DNA of 64,000 nt from Flavobacterium chryseum (lineage in GTDB: Bacteria > Bacteroidota > Bacteroidia > Flavobacteriales > Flavobacteriaceae): NCBI RefSeq assembly GCF_004362015.1, contig NZ_SNWW01000001.1, positions 837,194-901,193 on the forward strand. The letters run 5' to 3'. A program made the translations under genes and the position numbers. Positions 26,356 through 35,946 of this stretch are shown here, piece after piece (position 1 is the first letter of the stretch; each line of letters opens with the position of its first letter). The notes under the pieces are model-generated. The model saw nothing but the letters and a program-made list of their open reading frames with translations. It did no database searches and was not told the origin of the DNA.

Positions 26356-26808
26356 ATGAAAGTTGTTCTTCAAAGAGTTTCTCAGGCTTCCGTAACAGTA
26401 GATTCTAAAATTGTTGCTGATATTCAAAAAGGATTATTGGTTTTAGTTGGAATTGAAGATGTCGATACTCAGGAAGACATTGAATGGCTGGTGGGGAAAA
26501 TCATTAAAATGAGAATTTTTGGTGATGAAAATGATGTCATGAATTGTTCTGTTCAGGATATTGATGGCGATATAATTGTGGTTAGTCAATTCACACTTCA
26601 TGCTTCAACCAAAAAAGGAAATCGTCCTTCGTACATAAAAGCTTCAAAACCAGAATTCGCCATTCCCATGTATGAGAAATTCGTACAATCTTTAGAAAAA
26701 GACTTCAATAAAAAAATACAAACCGGAATTTTTGGTGCAGATATGAAAGTCAGTCTGTTAAATGATGGGCCCGTAACTATAATGATGGACAGCAAAAATA
26801 GAGAGTAA
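26356..26808 (+). CDS. dtd: D-aminoacyl-tRNA deacylase
   Basis: Removes D-amino acids (and Gly) mischarged on tRNA. 150 residues, the usual length. MKVVLQRVSQASVTVD is the conserved N-terminus; SQFTL at 77-81 and NDGPVT at 136-141 (the Gly-cisPro element) form the active site. GNRPSY lies between. It is probably independent of rsgA, since a repeat separates them, and upstream of the DUF3857 cluster. Confidence 0.96.
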   Translation: MKVVLQRVSQASVTVDSKIVADIQKGLLVLVGIEDVDTQEDIEWLVGKIIKMRIFGDENDVMNCSVQDIDGDIIVVSQFTLHASTKKGNRPSYIKASKPEFAIPMYEKFVQSLEKDFNKKIQTGIFGADMKVSLLNDGPVTIMMDSKNRE

Positions 26809-26847
26809 AATTTCATAAACAAATGTTAAGAATTTCTAAAAATAATA

Positions 26848-26855
26848 TATATTTG
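26848..26855 (+). promoter_or_regulatory. -7 promoter element before the first DUF3857 gene
   Basis: TATATTTG fits TAnnTTTG exactly, 16 bases before the ATG at 26872. The -33 element is not clear (GTTAAG near 26825), so this is tentative. Confidence 0.45.
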
Positions 26856-26871
26856 GTGAAATTCCCTATTA

Positions 26872-28779
26872 ATGAAAAGCCCTGTTTTTGCGTTATTTTT
26901 TCTCTTTTTTTCTCTTATAACTGTCGCTCAAAAGAGTGAATATCCTGCTTCAACAATTTCAGACAGCCTTAAAGAAAATGCCAATGCTGTAGTTCGACTG
27001 GATCAAACAGAGATTACGATTTTATCTCAACGCAGTATGAATGCAAAAAATCATCGTGTTGTAACTGTTTTTAATGAAAAAGGTTTTGATGCTACAGAAG
27101 CTTATGAATTCTATGATAAATCAACTTCTGTTAAAAATATTGAGGCAATAATCTACGATGCTTCCGGTAAAGAAATAAAAAAAATAAAAAGGAAAGATTT
27201 TAAAGATCAGAGTGTTGTTGGCGGCGGAACGCTTTTTTCTGACAGCAGATATGTTTTTCTTGATTATACTCCAATTTCTTATCCTTACACAATTGAATTT
27301 AGCAGCGAAGTACAAACTTCATCAACAGCATTTATTCCAAGATGGATGCCTTTGAGAAACTTTGCTGTGAGTATAGAAAACTCTTCTTTAAATGTTATTT
27401 ATCCAAATGATCTGGGATTTAAAAAGAAAGAATTTCAGTTTTCAAATTTTAATATTAAAAAGATAACAGATACAAATACGCAACTGTCTTATACCGCTTC
27501 AAATATTTTAGCACAGAAACAAGAAGATTACAGTCCGTCTTATAAAGACTTGTTTCCTAACGTAATGATGGCCTTAGAACGTTTTCATCTTGAAGGGGTT
27601 GACGGAACCGCTACAAATTGGACAGATTTTGGGAAATGGTATTCTGAAAAAATATTAGCAGGAACAACAGATTTGCCTGAAGAAACAAAAACAAAAATTA
27701 AAGCACTTGTAGGAGATGAAAAAGATCCTATAAAAAAAGCTAAAATAGTGTATGATTTTGTTCAGAAGAAATCGAGATATGTTAGTATTCAGGTTGGTAT
27801 TGGAGGCTGGAAACCAATGTTAGCTACAGATGTTGATCGTTTAGGATATGGCGATTGTAAGGCATTGACCAATTATACAAAAGCGCTTTTGCAGGCTGTT
27901 GATGTTCCGTCATACAATACGGTTTTATACGGAGATTCATATAAAACAAATATCGAATCTGATTTTGTTGCAATGCAGGGAAATCATATGATTTTATCTA
28001 TTCCTAGCGGAAATCATTACACCTGGCTGGAATGTACAAGTCAGGACGATCCTTTTGGATATCAGGGAACATTTACTGATGACAGAGATGTTTTGATAAT
28101 TAAACCCGAAGGAGGTGAAATTGTAAGAACCAAAATTTATGCTGACACAGGCAATACTCAAATTGATAAAGGAATTTATACGATAGATGAAAACGGAAAT
28201 TTTTCAGGATCGATTTCTATCGTTTCAGAAGGTTCTCAATACAATTCTAAGGCTAGAATTGAGCATTTGCAGCCAACCGAAAAAGAAGCTCGCTATAAAG
28301 AATATTGGAGTAACATCAATAATTTAAAACTTGTAAAAATAAATTTTACTAACGATAAAGAAAATATTCGCTTTACCGAAGATATTCAATTAAGTGCTTT
28401 AAACTATGCAACGATTTCGGCCAATAAAATGATTTTTCCTCTTGATGCTTTCAATCAAAATTCAGGAAATGTGAAACGAATCAGAAACCGAAAAAATCCA
28501 TTTCAGATTCAGCGAGGCTATTTAGATACTGATGAAATCGAAATTAATTTACCAGCAGGATTTACAATCGAATTTTTGCCTTCAAACTATGAATTGAAAG
28601 GAAAATTTGGAGAATACAAAACCGAGATCATTAAAAAAGAAAACAATAAACTGACTTACAAACGCTATATGTTTTTAAACAAAGGGAAATATTCGAATAA
28701 AGAATATGATGAATATCGCCTTTTTATGGAGCAAGTATCAAGAAACGATAATGCCAAAATTATTCTGACCAAAAACTAA
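26872..28779 (+). CDS. DUF3857 / transglutaminase-like exported protein, catalytic residues present
   Basis: 635 residues with a signal peptide (LFFLFFSLITVAQ). The N-terminal half is a DUF3857 beta domain; the middle is a transglutaminase-like fold with C329 in GYGDCKALTNYTKALL, H372 in GNHMILSI and acidic E387 in WLECTSQ, in the order Cys-His-acid. The C-terminal region is again beta-rich (DUF2569/3858-like position). Likely periplasmic or surface; the substrate is unknown. It is first of three related genes in a row (31-base gap to the next) and is the only one that keeps the Cys and His. Confidence 0.88.
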   Translation: MKSPVFALFFLFFSLITVAQKSEYPASTISDSLKENANAVVRLDQTEITILSQRSMNAKNHRVVTVFNEKGFDATEAYEFYDKSTSVKNIEAIIYDASGKEIKKIKRKDFKDQSVVGGGTLFSDSRYVFLDYTPISYPYTIEFSSEVQTSSTAFIPRWMPLRNFAVSIENSSLNVIYPNDLGFKKKEFQFSNFNIKKITDTNTQLSYTASNILAQKQEDYSPSYKDLFPNVMMALERFHLEGVDGTATNWTDFGKWYSEKILAGTTDLPEETKTKIKALVGDEKDPIKKAKIVYDFVQKKSRYVSIQVGIGGWKPMLATDVDRLGYGDCKALTNYTKALLQAVDVPSYNTVLYGDSYKTNIESDFVAMQGNHMILSIPSGNHYTWLECTSQDDPFGYQGTFTDDRDVLIIKPEGGEIVRTKIYADTGNTQIDKGIYTIDENGNFSGSISIVSEGSQYNSKARIEHLQPTEKEARYKEYWSNINNLKLVKINFTNDKENIRFTEDIQLSALNYATISANKMIFPLDAFNQNSGNVKRIRNRKNPFQIQRGYLDTDEIEINLPAGFTIEFLPSNYELKGKFGEYKTEIIKKENNKLTYKRYMFLNKGKYSNKEYDEYRLFMEQVSRNDNAKIILTKN

Positions 28780-28810
28780 CAAGAATCAATCAAAACCAAA
28801 CCTTATACCA

Positions 28811-30820
28811 ATGAAAATTTTTAAACCTTTCTGCCTGTTCATTTTATTGTTATTCATAACAAATATAAAAGCACAGGAATTTAAATTAGGAAAAGTATCA
28901 ATTGCAGAGCTTCAGGAAAAAGTGCATCCAAAAGATACTGCCGCCGCGGCTGCAATATTGTACAAAAAAGGAAGTTCGAAAATCGAATACAATGATAATG
29001 ATGGCTTTATTACTGTTACTGAAGTTGAAACCAGAATAAAGATTTATAAAAAAGAAGGTTATAACTGGGCAAATCATAGTGTCTGGTATTCAAACAACAG
29101 TGACTTGTCTGAAAAAGTATATTTTAATGATGCTGTTACGTACAATCTTGTAGGCGGTAAAATAGAAAAAACAAAATTAAAAAGTGAAGGGACTTTTGAT
29201 GAAGTTGTAGATAAATACAGAAGCCAAAAAAAGATTACAATGCCTAATGTAAAAGAAGGTTCAGTTATCGAATTTAAATATATGGTTAGAAGTCCTTCAA
29301 GGATGATCAGAGAATGGGATTTTCAAACCAGTATTCCTGTAAATTACTCGGAGTTTTCTACTTATGTTCCAGAATACTATAGTTACAATCCTCGACAAAA
29401 AGGATATATTTTTCCTAGGGTCTCGACTAAAAAAAACAACAGATCAATCATGTTCATTTCTAAAGAAAGACATCAGGGATCAAATGCGAGAACAGATTTT
29501 TCTCATGATAAAGTAGATTATATGGAAACTCAAACTACCTATGTAGGTGAGAATTTCCCGGCAATGAAAGAAGAGTCTTTTGTAAATAATATTGATAATT
29601 ACACTTCAAGTATCCAACATGAATTATCGACAGTACAATTTCCTAATGAGCCTCTAAAGTTGTATTCTACAGACTGGAATTCAGTTGCCAAAACAATTTA
29701 CAATTATGATACTTTTGGTCCTGAATTAAATAAAACAGGTTATTTTGAGAATGACTTAAAAGTGATTTTAGCAGGTAAAGACACAGATGAGGAAAAAATC
29801 ATGGCTATTTTAAATCATGTTAAATCTAGTGTAAAATGGAACGGATATCATGGATATGATTGTGATAATGGGGTAAGAAAGGCCTACAAAGAAAAATCTG
29901 GAAATGTTGGTGATATAAATTTGATGCTTACGGCAATGTTACGTTATTCAGGACTAAACGCAAATCCGGTTTTGGTAAGTACCAGATCAAACGGAATATC
30001 TTTATTTCCTAACAGAACAGCTTTTAATTATGTTATTGCTGCGGTTGAAACCCCAAATGGCAGTGTTTTACTAGATGCAACAGATAGATTTTCAGGGCCT
30101 AATATTTTACCCTTAAGAGCCTTGAACTGGAAGGGAAGATTAATTAGAAAAGACGGAACATCTGATGAAGTTGATTTAATGCCGAGTAAATTATCAGGAG
30201 ACAACGTATTTATCACTTATAGTGTAGATGCCGAAGGAAAAGTTACCGGAAAAACAAGAAGACAATATACAGATTATAATGCTTTGGTAACCAGAGGAAA
30301 TATTTCTAGTTTAAAGGAAGAAGAGTATTTGGAAAAATTAGAGAATAGAAACAACAAAATAGAAATAAGCGAATATTCAAGAACAAACGAAAAAGATATT
30401 TTATTGCCAATTATAGAAACATACTCCTTTACAGGAAGTAATTTATGTGAATCAATTGGAGGTAAATTATATATTAACCCAATGTTGTTTTTTACAAATG
30501 AAAAGAATCCGTTTAAGCAGGAAGTTCGTGAGTATCCGGTAGATTTTAGTTATCCTTTTTCGGATAAATACAATATTACAATTCAAATTCCAGAAGGCTT
30601 TACAGTAGAAACATTACCAACTCCAGCAGCAGTAGTAATGGAAGATAATTTGGGGACTTTTAAATTTAATATTGCAGCAAACGCAAATGTACTTCAATTA
30701 ACTGTTTCACATCAAATTAATGAAGCGATTGTTGGAACAGAGAAATACGAAATGCTTAAGGAATATTACAAAGTAATGATTGCAAAAGAAACAGAAAAAA
30801 TAGTTTTAAAAAGAATATAA
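28811..30820 (+). CDS. DUF3857 / transglutaminase-like protein, catalytic Cys and His missing
   Basis: 669 residues, signal peptide (CLFILLLFITNIKAQ). Same domain order as the upstream paralogue. At the aligned catalytic positions it has I369 (GNVGDINLMLTAML) for Cys and N406 (TAFNYVIAAV) for His; D422 of LLDATDR remains. It should therefore be unable to work as a thiol enzyme and may bind ligands or structure a complex. It is closer to the third paralogue (shared KLGKVSIAELQEKVHPKDT-like start) and is separated from it by one base. Confidence 0.87.
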   Translation: MKIFKPFCLFILLLFITNIKAQEFKLGKVSIAELQEKVHPKDTAAAAAILYKKGSSKIEYNDNDGFITVTEVETRIKIYKKEGYNWANHSVWYSNNSDLSEKVYFNDAVTYNLVGGKIEKTKLKSEGTFDEVVDKYRSQKKITMPNVKEGSVIEFKYMVRSPSRMIREWDFQTSIPVNYSEFSTYVPEYYSYNPRQKGYIFPRVSTKKNNRSIMFISKERHQGSNARTDFSHDKVDYMETQTTYVGENFPAMKEESFVNNIDNYTSSIQHELSTVQFPNEPLKLYSTDWNSVAKTIYNYDTFGPELNKTGYFENDLKVILAGKDTDEEKIMAILNHVKSSVKWNGYHGYDCDNGVRKAYKEKSGNVGDINLMLTAMLRYSGLNANPVLVSTRSNGISLFPNRTAFNYVIAAVETPNGSVLLDATDRFSGPNILPLRALNWKGRLIRKDGTSDEVDLMPSKLSGDNVFITYSVDAEGKVTGKTRRQYTDYNALVTRGNISSLKEEEYLEKLENRNNKIEISEYSRTNEKDILLPIIETYSFTGSNLCESIGGKLYINPMLFFTNEKNPFKQEVREYPVDFSYPFSDKYNITIQIPEGFTVETLPTPAAVVMEDNLGTFKFNIAANANVLQLTVSHQINEAIVGTEKYEMLKEYYKVMIAKETEKIVLKRI

Positions 30821-30821
30821 T

Positions 30822-32795
30822 ATGAGGTTTCAGAGTGTAGTAATAATTGCTTTTTTCCTTATAAGTATTTCAAAAGTTAAGGCTCAGAATTATGAATTAG
30901 ACAAAGTAACAATTGAAGAGTTACAAGAAAAAGTAAATACAAAAGATACTACAGCTCCAGCGACAATTTTATTTAAAAAAGGGAAAACATTTTTCACCTA
31001 CAGTGAAGGAAGAGGTTTTACTGCTAACCATGTTTATGAATTTAAAATTAAAATTTATAAAAAAGAAGGACTTGGCTGGGCAAACCATAAAGTTTCTTAC
31101 TATGTAGGATACGGAAATTTGAATAATGATAATGTGAGTTTTTCAAGTGCTGTAACCTATAATATTGAAAACGGTGCTATCACAAAAACAAAAATAAAGA
31201 AGGAAGGTATTTTTAATAGCAAAATAAATAAATACTGGAACCAGACAACCATTACTTTGCCTAACGTAAAAGTAGGTTCAGTTATAGAATTTAAATATGT
31301 AGTAAAATCACAAAATGTAGTTCGGCTTCCTGATTTTGATTTTCAATATGATATTCCGGTTAATTATTTTGAGTATAAAACCGAGATGCCTGAATTTCTT
31401 ATCTATAAAACAATACTTATTGGCCAATTAAATATTAAATCAAGTAGCGAAATAGTCGAAAGCAAACAAATATTTGCTACTGGTTACAAACAAATTAATA
31501 GTTTGTACACCTCTGAAAATATTCCGGCACTAAAGAAAGAAAGATTTGTAGACAACATCAGCAATCACACGGGATCTATACAGAATGAACTAGAAAGAAA
31601 GAGATTTCCGCAACAACCCGTTGTAGATTTAACAAAAACATGGGACGGCGTTGCCAAAAGTATTTTTGAAAATGATAGTTTTGGAAAAGAACTTAAACTT
31701 AAGAATTATTATTCAGAAGATTTAAAAGGTTTGTTGGCAAATGCAAATCTACCTTCGGAAAGATTAAATACGATTTTTAAGTTTGTTCAAAACAGAATGA
31801 GCTGGAACAAAGAAAAAGGATATTTTGTAGATAAAGGAGTTAAAAAAGCATACGAAGCACGAACAGGAAATGTTGCCGAAATAAATTTTATTCTGATTTC
31901 GATGCTAAAAACTGCAGGTATAGAAGTAAGTCCCGTTTTAGTTAGTACAATCGAAAATGGAGTACCGGTATTTCCGAACCGCACCGTTTTTAATTATGTT
32001 ATTGCGGCGGCTGAAATCGATGGAAATAAAATTTTATTAGATGCAACAAACAAGTTTGCAGCACCAAATATTTTGCCATTAAATCTTTTAAACTGGAAAG
32101 GAAGATTAATTAAAGCAGACGGTTCTTCACAGGAAATTGATCTTATTCCCGAAACTCCATCAAAAGCCAATTATACAATAACAGCTACTATCAATCCTGA
32201 TTTAAGAAAAATTGAAGGACAAATACGAATAAGAAGAGCAGATTATTCGGCACTTCAATTTAGAGAATTAAAGTTGAACGATAATAACGAAGATGCCTAT
32301 CTTGAAAAATTAGAAAATGATCTGAGTAAAATCGAAATCAATGACTATTCGTTAGAAAATAAAAATGAAGATTTATCTAAACCAGTAGTCGAAAAATTTA
32401 GTTTTACATTTAACAATGCATATGATGTTATTGATGGAAAAATATTCTTAAAACCTTTACTTTTCTTCACTGATATTACAAATCCATTTGTTCAGGAGGA
32501 AAGACAAATGCCTATTTATTTTGGATATCCTGATCAAAATACTTATAATGTTTTCTTTGAAATTCCAGATGGTTATGTTATCGAATCAATGCCAAAACCA
32601 ATGAGGATCATGACAGAAAACAAAGATGCTTCTTATGTAATGAATATGATTGCCGAAGAAAATAAAATACAAATTCAGGTGACAAAAGGAATAAACAAAG
32701 CTATTTTTGCAGCTACCGACTACGATATGCTGAAAGAGTTTTTTCAGAAGATAATCGTTAGTCAAAATGAAAAAATTGTCCTTAAAAAAATATAA
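30822..32795 (+). CDS. DUF3857 / transglutaminase-like protein, catalytic Cys and His missing (second copy)
   Basis: 657 residues, signal peptide (VVIIAFFLISISKVKAQ). It starts like its neighbour (YELDKVTIEELQEKVNTKDT). I354 (VAEINFILISML) replaces the catalytic Cys, N391 (TVFNYVIAAAE) the His; D407 is kept. The matching replacements in both genes suggest one event before duplication and selection for a non-enzymatic role. Gap of one base on the left and two on the right, so it is co-translated with the MazG-like gene. Confidence 0.87.
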   Translation: MRFQSVVIIAFFLISISKVKAQNYELDKVTIEELQEKVNTKDTTAPATILFKKGKTFFTYSEGRGFTANHVYEFKIKIYKKEGLGWANHKVSYYVGYGNLNNDNVSFSSAVTYNIENGAITKTKIKKEGIFNSKINKYWNQTTITLPNVKVGSVIEFKYVVKSQNVVRLPDFDFQYDIPVNYFEYKTEMPEFLIYKTILIGQLNIKSSSEIVESKQIFATGYKQINSLYTSENIPALKKERFVDNISNHTGSIQNELERKRFPQQPVVDLTKTWDGVAKSIFENDSFGKELKLKNYYSEDLKGLLANANLPSERLNTIFKFVQNRMSWNKEKGYFVDKGVKKAYEARTGNVAEINFILISMLKTAGIEVSPVLVSTIENGVPVFPNRTVFNYVIAAAEIDGNKILLDATNKFAAPNILPLNLLNWKGRLIKADGSSQEIDLIPETPSKANYTITATINPDLRKIEGQIRIRRADYSALQFRELKLNDNNEDAYLEKLENDLSKIEINDYSLENKNEDLSKPVVEKFSFTFNNAYDVIDGKIFLKPLLFFTDITNPFVQEERQMPIYFGYPDQNTYNVFFEIPDGYVIESMPKPMRIMTENKDASYVMNMIAEENKIQIQVTKGINKAIFAATDYDMLKEFFQKIIVSQNEKIVLKKI

Positions 32796-32797
32796 CC

Positions 32798-33124
32798 ATG
32801 GATTTAAAAAATGCACAACTAGACGTAGACACCTGGATAAAAGAACACGGAGTTCGTTATTTTAATGAACTAACCAATATGGCGCAACTTACTGAAGAAG
32901 TAGGAGAAGTAGCCAGAATAATTGCACGCAGGTACGGCGAACAATCAGAAAAAGAAAGCGATAAAAACAAAGACTTGGGCGAAGAACTGGCCGATGTTGT
33001 TTTTGTAGTTTTATGTTTGGCCAATCAAACAGGAATCGATTTACAGTCTGCTTTTGATAAAAAAATGGATCTGAAATCAGTTAGAGATAAAGATCGTCAC
33101 AAAAACAACGATAAATTGAAATAA
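32798..33124 (+). CDS. MazG-like nucleotide pyrophosphohydrolase
   Basis: 108 residues, an all-helical single-domain MazG/iMazG-type protein. The metal-binding motifs are EEVGEVAR (about 31-38) and EELADVVFVVL (about 63-73), matching EExxE and ExxD. It hydrolyses nucleoside triphosphates to monophosphates, probably housecleaning. It lies two bases after the third DUF3857 gene and 99 bases before aroA, the gap being a repeat. Confidence 0.88.
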   Translation: MDLKNAQLDVDTWIKEHGVRYFNELTNMAQLTEEVGEVARIIARRYGEQSEKESDKNKDLGEELADVVFVVLCLANQTGIDLQSAFDKKMDLKSVRDKDRHKNNDKLK

Positions 33125-33277
33125 TTGTGAAATATCAATGGTGAATTTTGAATTATGAATGAGGAGTGGTAAATTGCAGGCTCGAATTAAATTACATATA
33201 ATTCGCAACTCATAACTAAGATCATGAATTTAAAATTAAGTACGAATTCACAATTCACCATTGACAATTCACAATTA
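33123..33277. repeat. Inverted repeat whose right arm lies inside aroA
   Basis: Left arm 33123-33155 (AATTGTGAAATATCAATGG, TGAATTTTGAATT) against right arm 33245-33277 (GAATTCACAATTCACC, ATTGACAATTCACAATT): about 28 of 33 positions match. The aroA start codon (33224) is in the loop, and the right arm encodes residues 8-18 of aroA. Confidence 0.75.
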
Positions 33278-34453
33278 AATATTACAGGCTCAAAAAGCGA
33301 AACCAATCGTTTATTATTACTAAAAGCTTTGTTTCCAAATATTACACTTGCCAATACTTCAAACTCTGACGATAGCGAAGTAATGCAAAAAGCATTAATT
33401 GGGAATGAAGAAATTGTAGACATTCACCACGCAGGAACTGCGATGCGTTTTTTAACAGCTTACTTTGCTGTAAATGAAGGCCGTGAAGTCGTAATGACAG
33501 GTTCAGGCAGAATGCAGGAACGCCCAATAAAAATTCTTGTTGAGGCTTTAGGACAATTGGGAGTTGAAATCTCTTATGAAAAAGAAGAAGGTTATCCGCC
33601 AATTCGAATCAAAGGAAAAAAAGTTACCGCTTCAAAAGTAACTTTGGCGGCAAATGTAAGCAGCCAGTATATTTCAGCACTTTTACTTGTCGCTTCAAAA
33701 TTAGAAAATGGTTTAGAATTGACTTTAGAAGGAGAAATCACTTCAATTCCGTATATCAAAATGACTTTGGCTTTGCTTAATGATTTAGATATTCAAACTA
33801 GTTTTGAAGGAAATGTAATCAAAGTATATCCAAAAGAAAGTGTTGTTTCAAAAGAGATGGTCGTAGAATCTGACTGGAGTTCAGCATCTTACTTTTTTAG
33901 TTTAGTAGCTTTAGCCGATGCTGCAACAATCACTTTAAGCAGTTACAAAGAAAATAGTCTTCAAGGTGATTCGGAATTAGTTTCTCTTTACGAAAAACTG
34001 GGAGTTAAAACGACATTTCAAAACAATAAAATGACATTGGTTAAACAACCAAATTTTAACTATGAAACTGTAAACTTTGAATTAAACAACACGCCGGATA
34101 TTGCACAAACCATAGTCGTAACTTGTTTAGGCTTAGGAATTGGATGTCATTTAACGGGTCTTCATACTTTAAAAATTAAAGAAACCGACAGACTTGAAGC
34201 ACTTAGAATAGAACTTACAAAACTTGGAGCTAATATTTCGGTAACCAATGATTCGTTGACTTTAGTAGCTTCACAAAACATCAGCCATGATATAAAAATT
34301 GGCACTTATAACGATCACCGTATGGCAATGGCATTTGCGCCGCTGGCAATTAAAGTTCCGATAATTATTGAAGATGCAGAAGTGGTTTCTAAGTCGTATC
34401 CGGATTTTTGGAATGATTTAAAAGCATTGAATTTTCAAATTTCAGAATTGTAA
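33224..34453 (+). CDS. aroA: 3-phosphoshikimate 1-carboxyvinyltransferase (EPSP synthase)
   Basis: Sixth step of the shikimate pathway. 409 residues. ITGSKSETNR (20-29) holds K24 and R29 for PEP/shikimate-3-phosphate; IHHAGTAMRFLTAYFA (67-82) corresponds to the E. coli GNAGTAMRP motif, with H69 for Asn and F76 for Pro; TGSGRMQERPIKIL, IKETDRLEALRIEL and YNDHRMAMAFAPLA are all present. The first 19 residues (NSQFTIDNSQLNI) are encoded by an intergenic repeat, but the catalytic core starts right after. It is separated from the Phe/Tyr operon. Confidence 0.95.
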   Translation: MNLKLSTNSQFTIDNSQLNITGSKSETNRLLLLKALFPNITLANTSNSDDSEVMQKALIGNEEIVDIHHAGTAMRFLTAYFAVNEGREVVMTGSGRMQERPIKILVEALGQLGVEISYEKEEGYPPIRIKGKKVTASKVTLAANVSSQYISALLLVASKLENGLELTLEGEITSIPYIKMTLALLNDLDIQTSFEGNVIKVYPKESVVSKEMVVESDWSSASYFFSLVALADAATITLSSYKENSLQGDSELVSLYEKLGVKTTFQNNKMTLVKQPNFNYETVNFELNNTPDIAQTIVVTCLGLGIGCHLTGLHTLKIKETDRLEALRIELTKLGANISVTNDSLTLVASQNISHDIKIGTYNDHRMAMAFAPLAIKVPIIIEDAEVVSKSYPDFWNDLKALNFQISEL

Positions 34454-34508
34454 AATTTAAACCATATAAGAAATGTAAGTTTATTTAATAAAGATGAATT
34501 AAATTGAA

Positions 34509-34538
34509 TAACCTCCAGTTTTAATTGGAGGTTTTTTT
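34509..34538 (+). terminator. Terminator after aroA
   Basis: AACCTCCA pairs with TTGGAGGTT (loop GTTTTAA), followed by seven T, 56 bases after the stop. Confidence 0.85.
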
Positions 34539-34568
34539 GTGGAAAATTTTATGCTGTGACCAAAAGAT

Positions 34569-34654
34569 GTGTCATTTCGACGAAGGAGAAATCACATAAC
34601 GAATTTCTGGTTCATTGCTCTCTAGATGTTATTTCTGCCGCAACTAAATGACAC
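34569..34654. repeat. Intergenic inverted repeat, GTGTCATTTCGA family
   Basis: Left arm GTGTCATTTCGACGAAGGAG (34569-34588, extending to AAATCACAT) and right arm ATGTTATTTCTGCCGC followed by AACTAAATGACAC (34626-34654) match at about 22 of 29 positions. It occupies most of the aroA-queA gap with the terminator and the queA promoter. Confidence 0.65.
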
Positions 34655-34751
34655 AAATAATAATATTTGGTTTTATTTAACTAAAATCTCATTTTTAATC
34701 AACCCAAAGTGGCAGTAAATCAACGACTTTTGAAAATAAACAGCAAAACAC

Positions 34752-34783
34752 TTGACAACGCCTATCTCACAATCGTATATTTG
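34752..34783 (+). promoter_or_regulatory. queA promoter
   Basis: TTG at 34752-34754, 21-base spacer, TATATTTG at 34776-34783, an exact match to the Bacteroidota consensus. The leader that follows contains TAAAATCTAAGATCTACAC directly before the start codon, like rsgA. Confidence 0.75.
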
Positions 34784-34846
34784 CACACGATTTATAATTT
34801 TAGATATAAAATCTAAGATCTACACTTTAAAATCAACAATTCAAAT

Positions 34847-35896
34847 ATGAAATTATCACATTTTCAATTTAATTTACCAAAAGAACTTTTAGCAGAATTC
34901 CCGGCAGAAAACAGAGATGAGTCTCGTTTAATGGTAATTGACCGTGCAAAACAAACTATCGAACACAAAATGTTTAAAGATGTTATCAATTATTTTGATG
35001 ACGGAGACGTTTTGATTCTTAACAATACTAAAGTTTTCCCTGCGCGTTTGTACGGAAACAAAGAAAAAACAGGAGCAAGAATTGAAGTTTTCTTATTAAG
35101 AGAATTAAATTCAGAGCAACGTCTTTGGGACGTTTTGGTTGATCCGGCTAGAAAAATCCGTATCGGAAACAAACTTTATTTTGGCGATGACGATTCGTTA
35201 GTTGCTGAGGTAATCGACAACACGACTTCTCGTGGTAGAACTTTACGTTTTTTATATGACGGTTCTTACGAAGAATTCAGAAACAAATTGACAGAACTTG
35301 GAGAAACTCCAATTCCTAAATACATCAACAGAGAAGTAACTGCTGAAGATGCTGAAAGATACCAAACTATTTATGCAAAAGAAGAAGGAGCTGTAGCAGC
35401 ACCAACTGCTGGTTTGCACTTCTCTAAACATCTTTTGAAGAAATTAGAAATCAAAGGAATCAATTTTGCTGAAGTTACACTTCACGTTGGTTTAGGAACT
35501 TTTAACCCGGTTGAGGTTGAAGATTTATCGAAACACAAAATGGATTCTGAAGAATTAATCATTAAACAAGAAGCTTGCGATATCGTAAATGCTGCAAAAA
35601 TTGCTAAAAAACGTATTTGTGCAGTTGGAACAACTTCGATGCGTGCTATCGAAAGCTCAGTTTCATCTCAAAATACTTTAAATCCTTATGAAGGATGGAC
35701 AAATAAATTTATTTTTCCTCCTCACGATTTTAGTATTGCAAACTGCATGATCACCAATTTCCACACACCAAAATCAACATTATTAATGATGATTTCTGCT
35801 TTCTGTGGACATGATTTAATGAAAAGAGCTTACGAAGAAGCGATCAAAGAAGAATACAAATTCTATTCTTACGGAGATGCGATGTTAATCATCTAA
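34847..35896 (+). CDS. queA: S-adenosylmethionine:tRNA ribosyltransferase-isomerase
   Basis: Adds the cyclopentene-diol precursor from AdoMet to preQ1-modified tRNA, making epoxyqueuosine. 349 residues, full length. Signatures are [73 protein letters not shown] and [20 protein letters not shown]. It has its own promoter and terminator. queE of the same pathway is at 59512. Confidence 0.97.
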   Translation: MKLSHFQFNLPKELLAEFPAENRDESRLMVIDRAKQTIEHKMFKDVINYFDDGDVLILNNTKVFPARLYGNKEKTGARIEVFLLRELNSEQRLWDVLVDPARKIRIGNKLYFGDDDSLVAEVIDNTTSRGRTLRFLYDGSYEEFRNKLTELGETPIPKYINREVTAEDAERYQTIYAKEEGAVAAPTAGLHFSKHLLKKLEIKGINFAEVTLHVGLGTFNPVEVEDLSKHKMDSEELIIKQEACDIVNAAKIAKKRICAVGTTSMRAIESSVSSQNTLNPYEGWTNKFIFPPHDFSIANCMITNFHTPKSTLLMMISAFCGHDLMKRAYEEAIKEEYKFYSYGDAMLII

Positions 35897-35915
35897 TTCG
35901 ATTGCAAATCAAATA

Positions 35916-35946
35916 AAAAAACCTGTCAGTGATGACGGGTTTTTTT
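35916..35946 (+). terminator. Terminator after queA
   Basis: AAACCTGTCA pairs with TGACGGGTTT (one wobble pair), loop GTGA, then a T-run. Confidence 0.85.
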
